Positions 10,282 to 20,720 of a stretch of DNA of 64,000 nucleotides are shown piece after piece. The DNA is taken from assembly GCA_027603065.1 (NCBI GenBank), contig JADGJP010000018.1, forward strand, positions 124,001-188,000. Reading direction: 5' to 3'. The position numbers and the translations under genes were made by a program. The notes under the pieces were generated by a model. The model was not told where the DNA came from, ran no database searches, and saw nothing but the letters and a program-made list of their open reading frames with translations. This stretch comes from Geranomyces variabilis (Eukaryota; Chytridiomycota; Chytridiomycetes; Spizellomycetales; Powellomycetaceae). Positions within the stretch are counted from its first letter, which is position 1, and every line of letters begins with the position of its first letter.

Positions 10282-11714
10282 ATGGCCGGCAAGAAAAAGG
10301 GCTCGTCGGCCACAAAAGCCTTACCCTCACTACCACCATATTTCGACTACACCACCTACATACCACCGACATGGACGCCGCCAGCACCAACACCCGAACT
10401 CCTGGCCCCGCTCGCCTCAACCACCCGCACGCAAATCAACGCCACGCGCGCAAACGCACCACTGCTGTTGCGTATTCGCCAGGTGGAGTGGGCGGATTTC
10501 CATGATGTGTTTGTGCATGCGGATAAAAAGTGGAGTGTGTTGAGGTTGCAGGATGTGATTGCGAGGGAGGTGCATAGGGGGAGTGTGCGGAGGGAGGATG
10601 TGGTGGTTTTCTTGCCGCCGTTGGCGGAGGTTGTGGTGGATGAGGTGGGTGGTGGTGGGGATGGTGTGGCGGCGTTGGGGATGGTTGTTGAGGATGGAGA
10701 GGAAGGTGGGGGTAGCGATGGCAAGACGGGGGATAACAACAACGGGGCGGATGCAGCAGCTGCTGGCGGTGGTGGTGGTGGTGCGTCAAACACGGAAGAC
10801 GGAGCAGCAGCAGCTTCATCAAATTCCGACACTGGAGGCTCGTACGATCGAACATCCACCACATCCTCCCCACGGCGGACCGCCGACCCGTTCCTACCAC
10901 TCGACGCTTGCTTCCCAACACCCCAACCATCCTCCCTTGAACACCTACCCCCAGGCAACGTCATCTCCTCGCAAGAACTCCACGCCCTCTTAACCGCACA
11001 AGCCCGCGCAGCCCACCTAGCTGCCTACCTCGCCGCCCGCGCCACCTCTGCCACCTCCACCACCGGCGAGGCAGGAAGCACCACCACCACCCGCGCCCGC
11101 CGGATGACACTCAACTCCGCAGGACCCGCCAACTCACTCGGTAGCGGCCGCCGCGCGAGTTTCATGATGCGTGGCGGTCCACCTGCGTTTGCGGATGCGG
11201 GGCCCATGCCGACTGTGTCCCTCCCCGCTGCGGTCGAGGTCTGGTACGACGTGCTGTTGCCGCAAATCACGGCTCCTCCGCCACCGCGAAAAGTCGAGCC
11301 GGAGGATTATCTGTCGTCGTCGTCCATCTTGCAGCAGCAGCACGCGCCGCATGTATCGGATAACCCTATCATTATGTATGAAGGGTATATCGTTGGCAAA
11401 AAGCGGTGGACGAGGCAGGAAATTCAGACGGGGCGGCGTGGTGGGATGGTGGGGATTGGTGGTAATGGTGGTGGTGGTGGGGGTGCTGGTGGTGGGGGCG
11501 CGCCGTCGACGACGATTGCGATGTCGCAGGTTGAAGCGGCGGCTGCGGCTGCGGCTGCGGCGGCCGCGCAGGCGGCGAAAAGGAAGGCCACGGCATCAAG
11601 GCCTGAATGTAAGAACTCCTTTCCGTTGCTCTTTTCCCTTTTGATTGCTGTGCTTATCCATGATCGGTCTTTTTTCCAGCCATGGCGAGTTTTGCGGAAG
11701 AACAGGAAACGTGA
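10282..11714 (+). CDS. Uncharacterised low-complexity protein
   Basis: Two exons: 10282 to about 11616, then from about 11681 to 11714 (intron GTAAGAACTCC...TTTTTCCAG). The protein is about 450 residues and begins MAGKKKGSSATKALPSLPPY. Residues about 10-115 are ordered-looking (PYFDYTTYIPPTWTPP; RQVEWADFHDVFVHADKKWS) and might form a small ubiquitin-like fold. The middle is Gly/Ala/Ser/Asp-rich and probably disordered. A second ordered patch near residues 310-380 includes AVEVWYDVLLPQI and IIMYEGYIVGKKRW, followed by poly-Gly and poly-Ala. I do not recognise the family. The codon bias and the clean splice site support a real gene. Confidence 0.65.
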
Positions 11715-12040
11715 TTGCAATTGCGAACCGTGTCGGAAGCTTTAAATTAGAGAAGGTAGAGCAGAGAAGAGTAGCACAATCCCTAGGTAGACGAAAGATT
11801 GTGAATGCTGGAGAAAATGCTTCAACGCAAAGCACTCAGTAACGGTGCAAATCAAAGAACTGTGTATGGCATCAAATTTGAAAGCTATATATACAGAAGT
11901 GCTCGTAAGGTGTACAACAGAAGGAAACCAAAAAAATAATACGGGGGATACAATATGGAAGCGCAACCAAAGGAAAACTAATCAAGTATTGTCCAGAGGA
12001 AGGGCGGGGCGGCGAGCGTATTTTCAAAGTGAGTGCCGAC
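11715..12040. other. Convergent 3' region
   Basis: Stretch between the 3' ends of two converging genes. A/T-rich, with no coding or structural signal seen. Confidence 0.6.
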
Positions 12041-12904
12041 CTACCAGCCTTTGGGCAGGACGCCACCGTTGTTGGCTTTTGCAGATGACTCGAGCGCGGC
12101 GCACTGGTACAGGGCGCGGGCAGTGTAGGCCTTTGACTGGCCGGGAGCGCAGGCAATGGAGACGCATTGGATTAGGGTCGGGCTGTGGGTGCTTTTGAAG
12201 TGCTGTGCGGCTTTTGAACAGTCGGTGTTGGACGAGTAGCCGCTGTTTTCGCCACCGTGATAGTCACTGCCGTGCGAGTAGTTGCTGTCACCCGAGTAGT
12301 CATTGCCGTTGGAGTGGTCATCGCCGTTGGAGTAGTCGTCGTCACCAGAGTAGTCATTGCCATCAGGAGAGTAGTAGTTGCGGCCACCAGAGTCATCATT
12401 GCCGCTGTAGCTGCTACTGTGCTTGCTGTTCCAGCCGTTAGGATTGTCTGAAGCACCGGCGGTCAGGTAGGCATTGGAAGATTTGTGGTAGTTATTGTTG
12501 CTGTTGTCGTCGTCGTTGTCGTCGTCATCGCCGTGGTCGTCGTTGTGCTTGCGGTAGCCCTTGTCCGTGGGTTTCCAGTTGATGAGACTACAAGAAGAGG
12601 ATGATGAGTCGAAGAGAAAAAGAGCCACTCGCTTTTTTTACAGCACTTACCAAGCTTTGTTGAGATTGGCATCCCAGCCATAGTGATTGCCGCTGTCGTC
12701 CCACCAGGTTTGCGGTTGCTTAGAGTGGGAAGGACACGGAGCGTAGTATTGTGAAGATGGCGAGTACTTGTCGCTGTTGTCGTTGTCGCTGTTGTAATTG
12801 TCGTTTTTATTGTTGTCGGCGCCGGAGTGGTGTTGGTGGTAATAAGCTGGGGCAGCGGCGACGCAAGAGGCGGCGGCGACGAGGGTAATCAGTTCGAGGC
12901 GCAT
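12041..12904 (-). CDS. Secreted Asn/Asp/Gly/Ser-rich protein
   Basis: Two exons, 12651-12904 and 12041-12587 (intron 12588-12650, GTAAGTGC...TTGTAG), give 266 residues. The N-terminus MRLELITLVAAASCVAAAPA is a clear signal peptide. The mature protein starts with a His/Asn/Asp-rich part (DNNKNDNYNSDNDN), then has WWDDSGNHYGWD, a long Asp/Asn/Ser/Gly/Tyr repeat tract, and ends in a Cys-containing segment (CVSIACAPGQSKAYTARAL) of ordinary composition. There are six to eight Cys in the mature chain. Probably extracellular or cell-wall associated. No known family; the repeat tract suggests a flexible, very hydrophilic linker or matrix protein. A TATA element lies about 115 bp upstream. Confidence 0.75.
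12230..12540 (-). repeat. Degenerate minisatellite encoding Asn/Asp/Ser/Gly/Tyr repeats
   Basis: Inside the secreted-protein gene, units of about 15-18 bases related to GTAGTCATTGCC recur around 12280-12420. They encode runs such as GNDYSGDDDYSNGDDHSNGN. The units are imperfect, so slippage is old or under selection. Confidence 0.6.
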
Positions 12905-13576
12905 GCTTTTGCAAGAGTTTGAAGAGTGTGAGGAGTGAGGAAGAAGTGGGGAAGTTGATGGGCGGTTGTGGGGTTGGATGAGAGAAGGTTGGGGCGAGAA
13001 TGGACAAGAGCAGGTCCTTTTATATGGCTGGCTGGGCGGGGCGGAGGGGGTTGGTCGGGCTGTGAGGAGCGGGCTTGACAGGTGTCCGGTTGTTTGTTTG
13101 CCTTGCCTTGCCGCTGCGCCCCCTCGCTCAGCTCCTGAATCTAGGATGCTCAGCTCTCGTGAGTCTCTTCAGCCCGGTCGGTGGTGGGGAATCATGAATC
13201 TAGGATGCTCAGCCTAAGCCGCTAGCGTCTGTCTGCGTCTTTGACTCGTTGACTTGTTCCGATTGAAATTGAATTGAAAATTGAATCCGTTGACTCGTTC
13301 GTTGTTCCCTCGCTCGCCCCCCGCCGCGCTCCCACGTGGGATTTTCGCAAAAGGGCACGCACAAGTTGGCGTTGCAACATTGCTGCTGTCAAAGGACGGA
13401 TTGACGCTCAAACAAAACGGCCAAACCGCACCTTCTCCTCCCCCATTTCCCCCTCTACAGTATCTCTCCTTCTCGGCCCCACTCGGCGTCGTACGCACCG
13501 CCATAGTCGATTGATTGCCCGCTTGTCGTTGCTCCCTCCACTCGTCGTCGCTGCGCTCGCTCGTTGTCTTCCGGCA
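12905..13576. other. Divergent promoter region with short direct repeat
   Basis: Lies between the secreted-protein gene (minus) and the J-domain gene (plus). A 19-bp direct repeat, TGAATCTAGGATGCTCAGC, occurs at 13136-13154 and 13195-13213, 59 bp apart. The part next to the J-domain gene is C/T-rich. No further gene was seen. Confidence 0.55.
13016..13027 (-). promoter_or_regulatory. TATA element of the secreted-protein gene
   Basis: On the minus strand this reads CCATATAAAAGG, about 115 bp before the ATG at 12904, a plausible distance for a TATA box with a short leader. Confidence 0.5.
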
Positions 13577-15234
13577 ATGCCAACCCGTCAGCAGCACGCA
13601 CAGCAGACCCACCACCCACACGAAGCCTCCTCCTCCTCCTCCTCCTCCTCCTCCTCCTCCTCTCAGTCCTCTGGTCCCGCCACGGCCTCTGCCTCTGCCG
13701 AATCTCCATGCGCTCCTTTCTCTCCGCCGCCTTCGCCACCACATCCCCAACAAGCACCACCTCCCGCACCAAACCTTAATATGGACGACCAGCAGGTCAT
13801 TTCCGACATTCTCGCCAAAGAGGACTTTTACGCCCGGCTGGGTGTCACAAGAGACGCTTCCACACAAAAGATCCGCTCAGCATATCTGCGTCGTTCAAAG
13901 GTATATCACCGGCATTTCGCGCGCCGCAGCATTTTCATGCATTTCAAGTTTCTAACCCAACGGCTCAACACTCCCGGCCATATTCTCTTCCCCGCCCCAA
14001 CGCCCTAACGCCGAAATAGATCTGCCATCCAGACAGACAAAAACATCCGTCGGCAAAAGAAGCTTGTGAGTCATCCACATACGAGACCATCGTGCTCTTT
14101 CTCGCGTCTGTCCGCGGGACCGCCCTGCAATTCGTCAATGCTTTGATCAGCTTATCCGAATCTTCTTGGACATTTGCAGTCCAACGTACGTTCTTTTTTC
14201 TTTTCCCTTCCTCCTTCCCCTAGAGCAAAAACAAAAAAGAGAGAGAGAGAGAGCGGTGCAAAATGTCGACATTTTTTTTGGTCGGCTTCCATGTGCCCTG
14301 CCCCAACACAATTTTCTTTTTTTCCTTTCGGCTCTTCCCTTTTGTCAATTTCATCGGTGCACAGGTCTTAGCACAGCTTATACCACGCTTTCTGAACCTG
14401 TGAATCGCAGGCAGTATGATCTGTAAGTTTTTACTTACTTTGAGGTGGCAAGACACCTTCGCGTTGCTGTTTTCCTAAACCTTTTCCTTCTTCAATCAGC
14501 TTTGGAAAATCCGTTGACGGGTCAGATACCACTTTCAGCGGTAAGACCAGCGTCGACTCCCAACGCCAGAGCATTGGGAGGAACTCTCTATTATGCTTCT
14601 GCTCAGCACAGACGGACAGACAGACTGCCGAACTCTACTCTGAACTTATTACAAACGCTCTTTGTACAGATGCGCTGCGCAAGGTCTTTGATGAGTTTCT
14701 CGAAGGCGAATATGACTCTATCATGGCTCTTGTCGACCAGATCCAGACGTGAGTAAAGCACGAAAAGACGTTAACTTATGCGCGCGCGCCATATACGGTC
14801 ATCATGCCGGCACTTGAGCTCGACGTTTACTCATTTGCGCTTCTTTGACTAGTCTGAATCCAGAAATCCACATCAGCCGCGAAGGCACTCGGTAAGCCCC
14901 CTGATCGCGCCGAAGAACCTGACTGTTTTCTTCCCACTTAGTTTCTTACTCACTTTCTGGCACGTCACACAGCACGGTTCTCTCCTCAATGCGCGACCTC
15001 TGTCTCTGGGGCGGGCGCTGCTGGTCCGGCGCACGAGGCGAAGTCGTCGGACTTGTCGAAATGCACAACGATATCCAGCGACTGCCGTTTCTCGACTTTC
15101 GTGGGCGGCTGGCGAAAACCGCGACGCTGAGTAAAGGAATCATCTGCGCTGTTGCGAAATGCGTCCCTGCGGGCGGGGTCGTGCTGGAAAAATCCATGCC
15201 GGGGATTGAGCGCTGTGAGATGTTTTTTGTTTGA
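13577..15234 (+). CDS. J-domain (DnaJ-like) co-chaperone with a 6-nt micro-exon
   Basis: Seven exons: 13577-13900, 14020-14065, 14180-14185, 14365-14422, 14500-14748, 14853-14891, 14973-15234, giving 327 residues. A Ser-rich tail comes first (a TCC repeat near 13628-13661 gives a poly-Ser run). The J domain then starts near residue 75: DFYARLGVTRDAS, helix 2 IRSAYLRRSK, the HPD motif in KICHPDRQKHPSAKEA, then FQRLSTAYTTLSEPVNRRQY. The HPD lies in exon 2. The residues FQR at the start of helix 3 depend on the micro-exon 14180-14185. The C-terminal 200 residues (ALRKVFDEFLEGEYDSIMAL; EMHNDIQRLPFLDFRGRLAK) match no family I know. It presumably stimulates an Hsp70; the client is unknown. Confidence 0.85.
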
Positions 15235-15512
15235 TCTGTGGCTTAGTGTCGTCGGCTTTGCCATCACCGCCGCCGCCTAATCGCGGTGGCTCTCTGTGTA
15301 TACCTTTTTTTTTTCTCTTTGAGGCGGTCTGCTTCTTTATTCCCCTCCTTTTTTTTCCCCTCTTTCCTCCCTGTATTTTGCTTTTGCGTTTTTCTTGTAT
15401 AGTCTTTTTCTTTTTTGGTAAATGAATTTCAGTGGCGATAACAAAAACAAGGTTGTACAGCGTGTATATGTCGAGCCAAACATAACCTATCTACAGTGAA
15501 TATCTACAAAGT

Positions 15513-16270
15513 CTACAGAGAAGGCCGAGAGCGGGCCCAAGAGTAGCGATCAATGCCGTGCTGCTTTGTCACGCGCAGTGCGGCACCTGCAGGAAAAACA
15601 AAAGATCAAGTCAAACGTTCACGTTATTTTGTTCATCATCAAAGTGCGTTTGATGATGAAGATTCTTTACCTGACAGCGACTCGTCTTCGATTGCGAGGA
15701 TGAACGCGTCGATGACCAGCTCGACGGGCACCATGTCCGAGCCCATGAATTTCGCAATCTCGGGTCCGTATGCCTACGTGCGCCACGCACAAGGACGAGA
15801 CGAGACGAAAGAGAAGGAAAGGATGGTATAAACAAGGGGAGCAATCTCTTAACGTTCCCATGGAGCCACCCGTGTTTCGTGGGGGGCACGGTCTCTCTCC
15901 TCTTTTTCTCTCTCTCACCTTTTTCGCACTCTCCACAATCCCCGTCGGCGAAAAGCTCGGACACACGGCATTGACTCTAATCCCACGTTCTTTTGCCAAC
16001 GCATCAAAGCTGCGCGTGAAATGCACCACGCCGCCCTTTGCGGCTGCGTAGACGGGCTGGAACGGCTGTGGGTAGAGGCCTGCGAGAGATGCCGTGTTGA
16101 CGATCACGCCGCCGTGCGGGTGGTTTTCCCACATGTGCGTGAGTGCGAGCCGCGTGCCGAGGATGACGGCTTCGAGATCGATGCGTAGGACTGAGAGCCA
16201 GGAGTCGGTGGTGTCGGTTGCAAAGACGCGGGTTTCGCCAATCCCGGCGTTGTTGATTACGATCTGTGAG

Positions 16271-16307
<37 letters not shown>

Positions 16308-16814
16308 TCTGGGGCATAAGCGCAAAAATCTCCAACGTATTGGGGGACCCCGTTCCCTCTTTCTGATTTCGATATAACGTTTTTACATCGATGCTGCCGA
16401 ATTGGGTCTTCGCGAGCGTGAAGAGCGCTTCCTGGTCTTTCTTGCTCGTGACGTCGCAGACTGCAAACACCGCGCGACGGGGGTGTTGGGCGTTGATTTC
16501 ATCCGTGAGGGCCTTGCCTGCGGGCGCCGAGATATCACCGAGAACCACATTGCCCCTAAGTGGTGTGTTTTTGTTTTCGCAACAAAAAGTCAGCTTCTGG
16601 ACCACACTAAACATAGCTTATCCTCCACGGCGAGAAACATTCACTCCGCGCGCCGTATTCATACCCTTTGCGCGCAATCCTCCAAGCTGGCAACAAAATG
16701 TCACTTTGGTAAGTAACGTCGCGTAGATGCTGAGAGAAAACTGCGCTTACCTAGGGCCTTGCCAAACCCGGACGAGGCACCGGTGATGATTGCAGTCTTT
16801 CCTTCAATCTTCAT
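15513..16814 (-). CDS. Short-chain dehydrogenase/reductase (SDR)
   Basis: Six exons: 16751-16814, 16665-16686, 16387-16555, 15919-16263, 15671-15773, 15513-15586, giving 258 residues. Classical SDR features are in order: the nucleotide-binding TGxxxGxG in IITGASSGFGKAL, the acidic residue after strand 2 (NVVLGDIS), NNAG (IVINNAGIGE), the catalytic Ser in VNTASLAGLY, the YxxxK in VYAAAKGG, and IRVNAVCPSFSPT. It reduces or oxidises an alcohol/ketone with NAD(P). The Asp after strand 2 favours NAD(H). The fold is closest to the 15-hydroxyprostaglandin-dehydrogenase-like group; the substrate is unknown. A 22-nt exon supplies AWRIARKG between the first two SDR blocks. A TGAGTCA site lies 147 bp upstream at 16961. 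Confidence 0.9.
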
Positions 16815-17019
16815 TGTTCTTGCTTGCTATGGGAGAAGGTTGACAAGGAGGAAAGGCCCTTCGAGGATGCCCGACACTTATGGTGGGTGCGGGCAGGCGG
16901 GCGTGCAGAAGAGCCGAGAGGACGCGCGGGAGTGTCGACGTGAGCCATTGTCACACCGCGTGAGTCATTCCTGAAGCTCATGCAAATGTGGCTGCTACAA
17001 TAGCTATGCTCATCAACCA

Positions 17020-17092
17020 GGGGTTGTAGCTCACTTGGCAGAGCGCCCGCTTAGCATGCGGGAGGCAGGGGGTTCAATTCCCTCCAACTCCA
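17020..17092 (+). tRNA. tRNA-Ala (AGC)
   Basis: A 73-nt cloverleaf without intron. Acceptor arm GGGGTTG pairs with CAACTCC. The anticodon loop is TTAGCAT with anticodon AGC, the D arm is GCTC/GAGC, and the T arm is GGGGG/CCCTC around TTCAATT. The discriminator base is A. The internal A box (TAGCTCACTTGGC) and B box (GGTTCAATTCC) are present, and a T run downstream can end RNA polymerase III transcription. Confidence 0.97.
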
Positions 17093-17241
17093 CATTCGTG
17101 CTTTTGACTTTTTGTCCCGCGCCCTGCGAGCCATCCCAGATTTAGCACTCGCAGCGCTTGCAACTCGCTCCCCCAACAACGTTCCCCACGGTCACCTTGC
17201 ACCATCACCGCATCTCTCTCTGTCACTCTCTGTCCCCGCAA

Positions 17242-18075
17242 ATGTTCCGCCGAGCACTCCTCACCCCGACCGCCGCCGCATTCCGCCCTGTGCGTCTTGC
17301 ACAGCGGCCCGCACTCGTGCTGTCTCTGCGCGGATACGCAAGTAAGAGCCAACGAAAACCACGCACCTTGGCGGGGGCGGTTGTACGCACACTTTGACAA
17401 AAAGTCCTAATCAACCACATTACCTTTTTTCGCTCTGTTATTTCTTTTACTCCCAGCCCGCAGGTACACACCCGAACACGAATGGGTCTCTCTCGACGCG
17501 TCCTCGGGCGTCGGCACCGTCGGCATCACCGACTACGCCGCCAAAGCCCTTGGCGACGTTGTCTTTGTCGAGATCCCGACCGTCGGCACGGCCGTTGATG
17601 CAAAGGAGCAGCTCTCGGCTGTTGAGAGTGTGAAGGCGGCGTCGGATGTCTATGCGCCTATCTCGGGTGAAGTTGTGGAGGTTAATGAGGAGCTGGGCAA
17701 CGAGCCTAGCTTGATTAACTCGAGTCCCTTTGAGAAGGGTAAGCAAAAAAGCGTTTTCCAGAGGAATGGAGAAGGGAGGCTAGGAAGTTTGCAAGAGACA
17801 AGAGGGAGGAAGGAGAGCAGACAGAATGAAGATTCTGAAGAGTGCGAGCGCAGAATAGAGACTGACGGAGACGGAGAGAGAGGGAGATTCTTGGAGGGAG
17901 TGGAGACAGGAGACATGGTCACTAGTACCCCCCAACACGACGACCCCCACTCTAACATCCATTCATCTGTCCACCCGCTTCCTCAGGATGGATTGCAAAG
18001 ATAAAGGTCTCGGACAAGGCCCAGTTGGACGCCCTGATGGACGAGGCGGCTTACGCAGACCACATCAAGGAATAG
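17242..18075 (+). CDS. GCV3: Glycine cleavage system H protein, mitochondrial
   Basis: Three exons, 17242-17341, 17457-17738 and 17987-18075, give 156 residues. The N-terminus MFRRALLTPTAAAFRPVRLA is a mitochondrial targeting peptide. The mature start is RRYTPEHEWVSLD. The lipoyl-attachment Lys is in AVESVKAASDVYAP, and the conserved tail is GWIAKIKVSDKAQLDALMDE. The protein carries the lipoyl arm that shuttles the aminomethyl group between the P, T and L proteins of the glycine decarboxylase complex in the matrix. The yeast name GCV3 is used by analogy. The second intron (248 bp) is long for this window and purine-rich. The gene begins about 150 bp after the tRNA. Confidence 0.95.
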
Positions 18076-18236
18076 AGCAAATACACGCAAAACAAACGAG
18101 TGACCGGAGGCAGGAGAGAGCGCAAAATGAAGTACCTGTATACACATGTCATTTTATATATACTAAAAGTAAAACCGGACGGGCATATGGTCTTTGTTTT
18201 TCCACCAAAAAAAAGAAGGGGTAGATCTCCTTTTCT

Positions 18237-20625
18237 CTACGAAGCGACAAGCCATGCAAGCTCGTCGCTTTCTCTCCGCGCACTCGCGGCCAGCTGCTTG
18301 CGGCCGATCGCGTGACTATCCCGCACCGCGGCTGCTGCACGCAGTTCAGCCGCAAGCTGGTCGCATTCGCGCATCTCCTTCGCCGCGGTCTCGGCTACTG
18401 CACGTGTGTCTGCTAAAACTGTGGCCAATGTCTCAATCTAAGGGAGGAGGTTGGTCAATCAACGACCCCCTCTCTTTATATACCAAAAGATAGTGCGCGT
18501 GGGAGCGTCACTTACCGTAGCAAGAGGCTCAGCTGCCGCAGCCAGCGCCGAATGAATCTCACCCGCCGCCGCATCCAAAACCTGACCAACCACAGCAGGG
18601 CTATCCATCCTCAACCCCACCAACGGCATCTTGACAACGCTATCCCTCACCGCGCCCACGAATCTCGCATAAGCGCCATCCAGCGCGCCCACCACGGCAA
18701 CAAGCTCCCGCAGCCGCCCTTCGGCAGCAGTAACTGGTCCTACAGCTTCAACCGCGCGACGGGCGTCAACGGCGCCCAGCTCGGCGTCTGCGAGCGCGGA
18801 CCGGTCCGCGGCAACGCGTTTGTGGAGGGCTACGAGCTGGGAATTGGCATGCTGGGTTTGTTTAGCACGCGCTGAGCGGGTTGCGGCTAGGAGGTAGGAT
18901 GATTGCAAGGCACGGGTTTGTAGGGCGAGTAGTTGTGTGGCGGTTGGTGGCGGTGGAGGAGGTGAGGGCTGATGTGGTGGAGATGTGGAAGGACGCGGAT
19001 TGTGCGTTGCGGTGGCCGGTGATGGAGGCTAAATGGCAGCGGGGTAAGCATTTCGTGAAAGTAGTCAAGTAAGCAACATCGATTACGGATGCTCGCGACT
19101 CACGAGAGGGACGGCAGCGGCGGCTGCCAGTTCCGGGTTATTTGTGACATGACGGTTCGGCGGTGGCTGCGGTGGTGGTCGCGGTTTGGGCTCAGCATGG
19201 ATGTTTGCGGGGACAAGATCAACATCGGTAGAAGCTGGTGGCGAAGGCGGCTATGTCAGGAAAGTTAGGCGGCAGAAGAAGTTAACATCACTGTCTCGAG
19301 ATTGGAGCCCCATCGAAGTAGCTTACAAGGGGAACTGCTGCAGCGTGCGAAAGCAGGCGGTGCGGGGTTTTTGTCGGCACCACCGTATTCAGTCCGGTGA
19401 CCTGCCGCTTTGCCGTCAGCGGCTGTCCGACTTTCTGTGCTAGATCCCGACGCTTGTAAGTTTATCGTCAACGGTTCAATGCCTTCGCATGTCAAGGTCT
19501 TACGTGGAGCATTTGCCAAACTAGCTATCGGAGGCGCGCGCGCGGTTGTGCTTGGCAATGGTCGCGCTACGGTTTTATGGCCCGTTCCACTCACCAATCC
19601 AGGTCTGCGGCCTGCCGTTGCAGCAGGCGTTGCATGTATGCCTGCCGCCTTTGCCGCGCGATACTGCTCAAGCATCGCTCTGCGTGATTCCGAGCTTAAA
19701 GCTGCAGGTGTGGGTTCCTCACCAAGACGAGGCGCTCTTGTTTGAGAGGGCCGTGGTTTAGCAGTGGTTGCGGGTGGAACAGTCTTTGTAGTGGGAGGTG
19801 GACGACGAGCTGTCGCAGGTGGGGCATTGCTGCTCCTGAGTTCAATGCGAGGAGCCGTCGTGGCGGAGGCAGCAAGAGGCTTCCGCGGCCGGACGACCGT
19901 CGAGACGGGAGGATGCACTACATCAGCCGGTTTTGGTCGGCGAGCTGTTGCCGGCGGCACTCTGCTCTGGACGTTTGTGCGGGTTAATGTACTGACAGCC
20001 GCTTTTCTAGTCGTCGCGGGTACCGCTATTCCGGCGCGCGGCGCGGCAGGCTCTGCCGAAGCCATATAACGCGATGCCACAATCCGACCCTCTTTCCGTT
20101 TTGCAGTAGTCGGTGCAGCGATAGTGGCTCCCTCCGATGAGGAGGCTGTCGACGTCGCAGGCGAGATAGAGACGGCTCTGCTCTGCGTGACGCCAGGTTG
20201 CTCACGCGTCGCTCGACTATCGGCAGCGGCTGGTGTGAAAGAGGAAGAAGCTGTGCGCTTTGCATCTGGTGGAGTCACCGCGGAGCTAGGTGCCGGGGGA
20301 GTAACGTTCGTTGCATTTTGAAGTGGTCGGACGGCGCGAGGAGCGACGCTGCCAGCTGGTGTCGGCCTGGCCGAGGTTGTGCGCGTCGAGTGAACAGCGG
20401 GACGACGGACCGTCGCTGCGGTGAGCTTATGGACATTGGCTGAAGAGGGCGCAGGACGGGCTACATTCTCTCGTTCTATTGCTGCTCCCGCCGGACGGCG
20501 GCTGCGAGTGCGTCAGGAGTACGACCAGAATTAGCGTTTCCCGACTTCTAATCTCGTGAAGAGCATCCCAAGTAAACGGAGAGCAATTACCGAGTGGATG
20601 CCAACAACGATTGTTGGGAGTTCAT
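18237..20625 (-). CDS. Coiled-coil protein resembling augmin subunit HAUS8/QWRF
   Basis: Six exons: 20591-20625, 19595-20501, 19327-19401, 19104-19250, 18516-19028, 18237-18437, with phases consistent throughout (625 residues). The first 400 residues are basic, Ser/Thr/Ala/Pro-rich and disordered. The last 240 form Ala-rich coiled coils. The C-terminal pattern, a helix ending DSVVKMPLVGLRMDSPAVV and then long helices to KEMRECDQLAAELRAA, resembles the HAUS8/plant QWRF layout: a basic microtubule-binding N-tail, then the LPV-G block, then the EC-L helix. Augmin starts new microtubules on spindle microtubules. The identity is an inference from layout, not a strong match. The exon 2 donor (19594, GTGAGT) was chosen because it alone keeps the downstream frame open. 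Confidence 0.5.
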
Positions 20626-20720
20626 CGTAGCTGTTGGTTGTCGAGGGCAGAAGCGGAATGCCTCATAGGTTGCAAGGTAAAGATCATTGTTCCTGACGCG
20701 CCCCTGCGAGCTGATCTTGC

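Noticed and set aside
16276-16303. GA repeat as a regulatory element
   Set aside because: It lies inside an SDR intron, where on the minus strand it is a CT-rich pyrimidine tract before the acceptor. That explains it.
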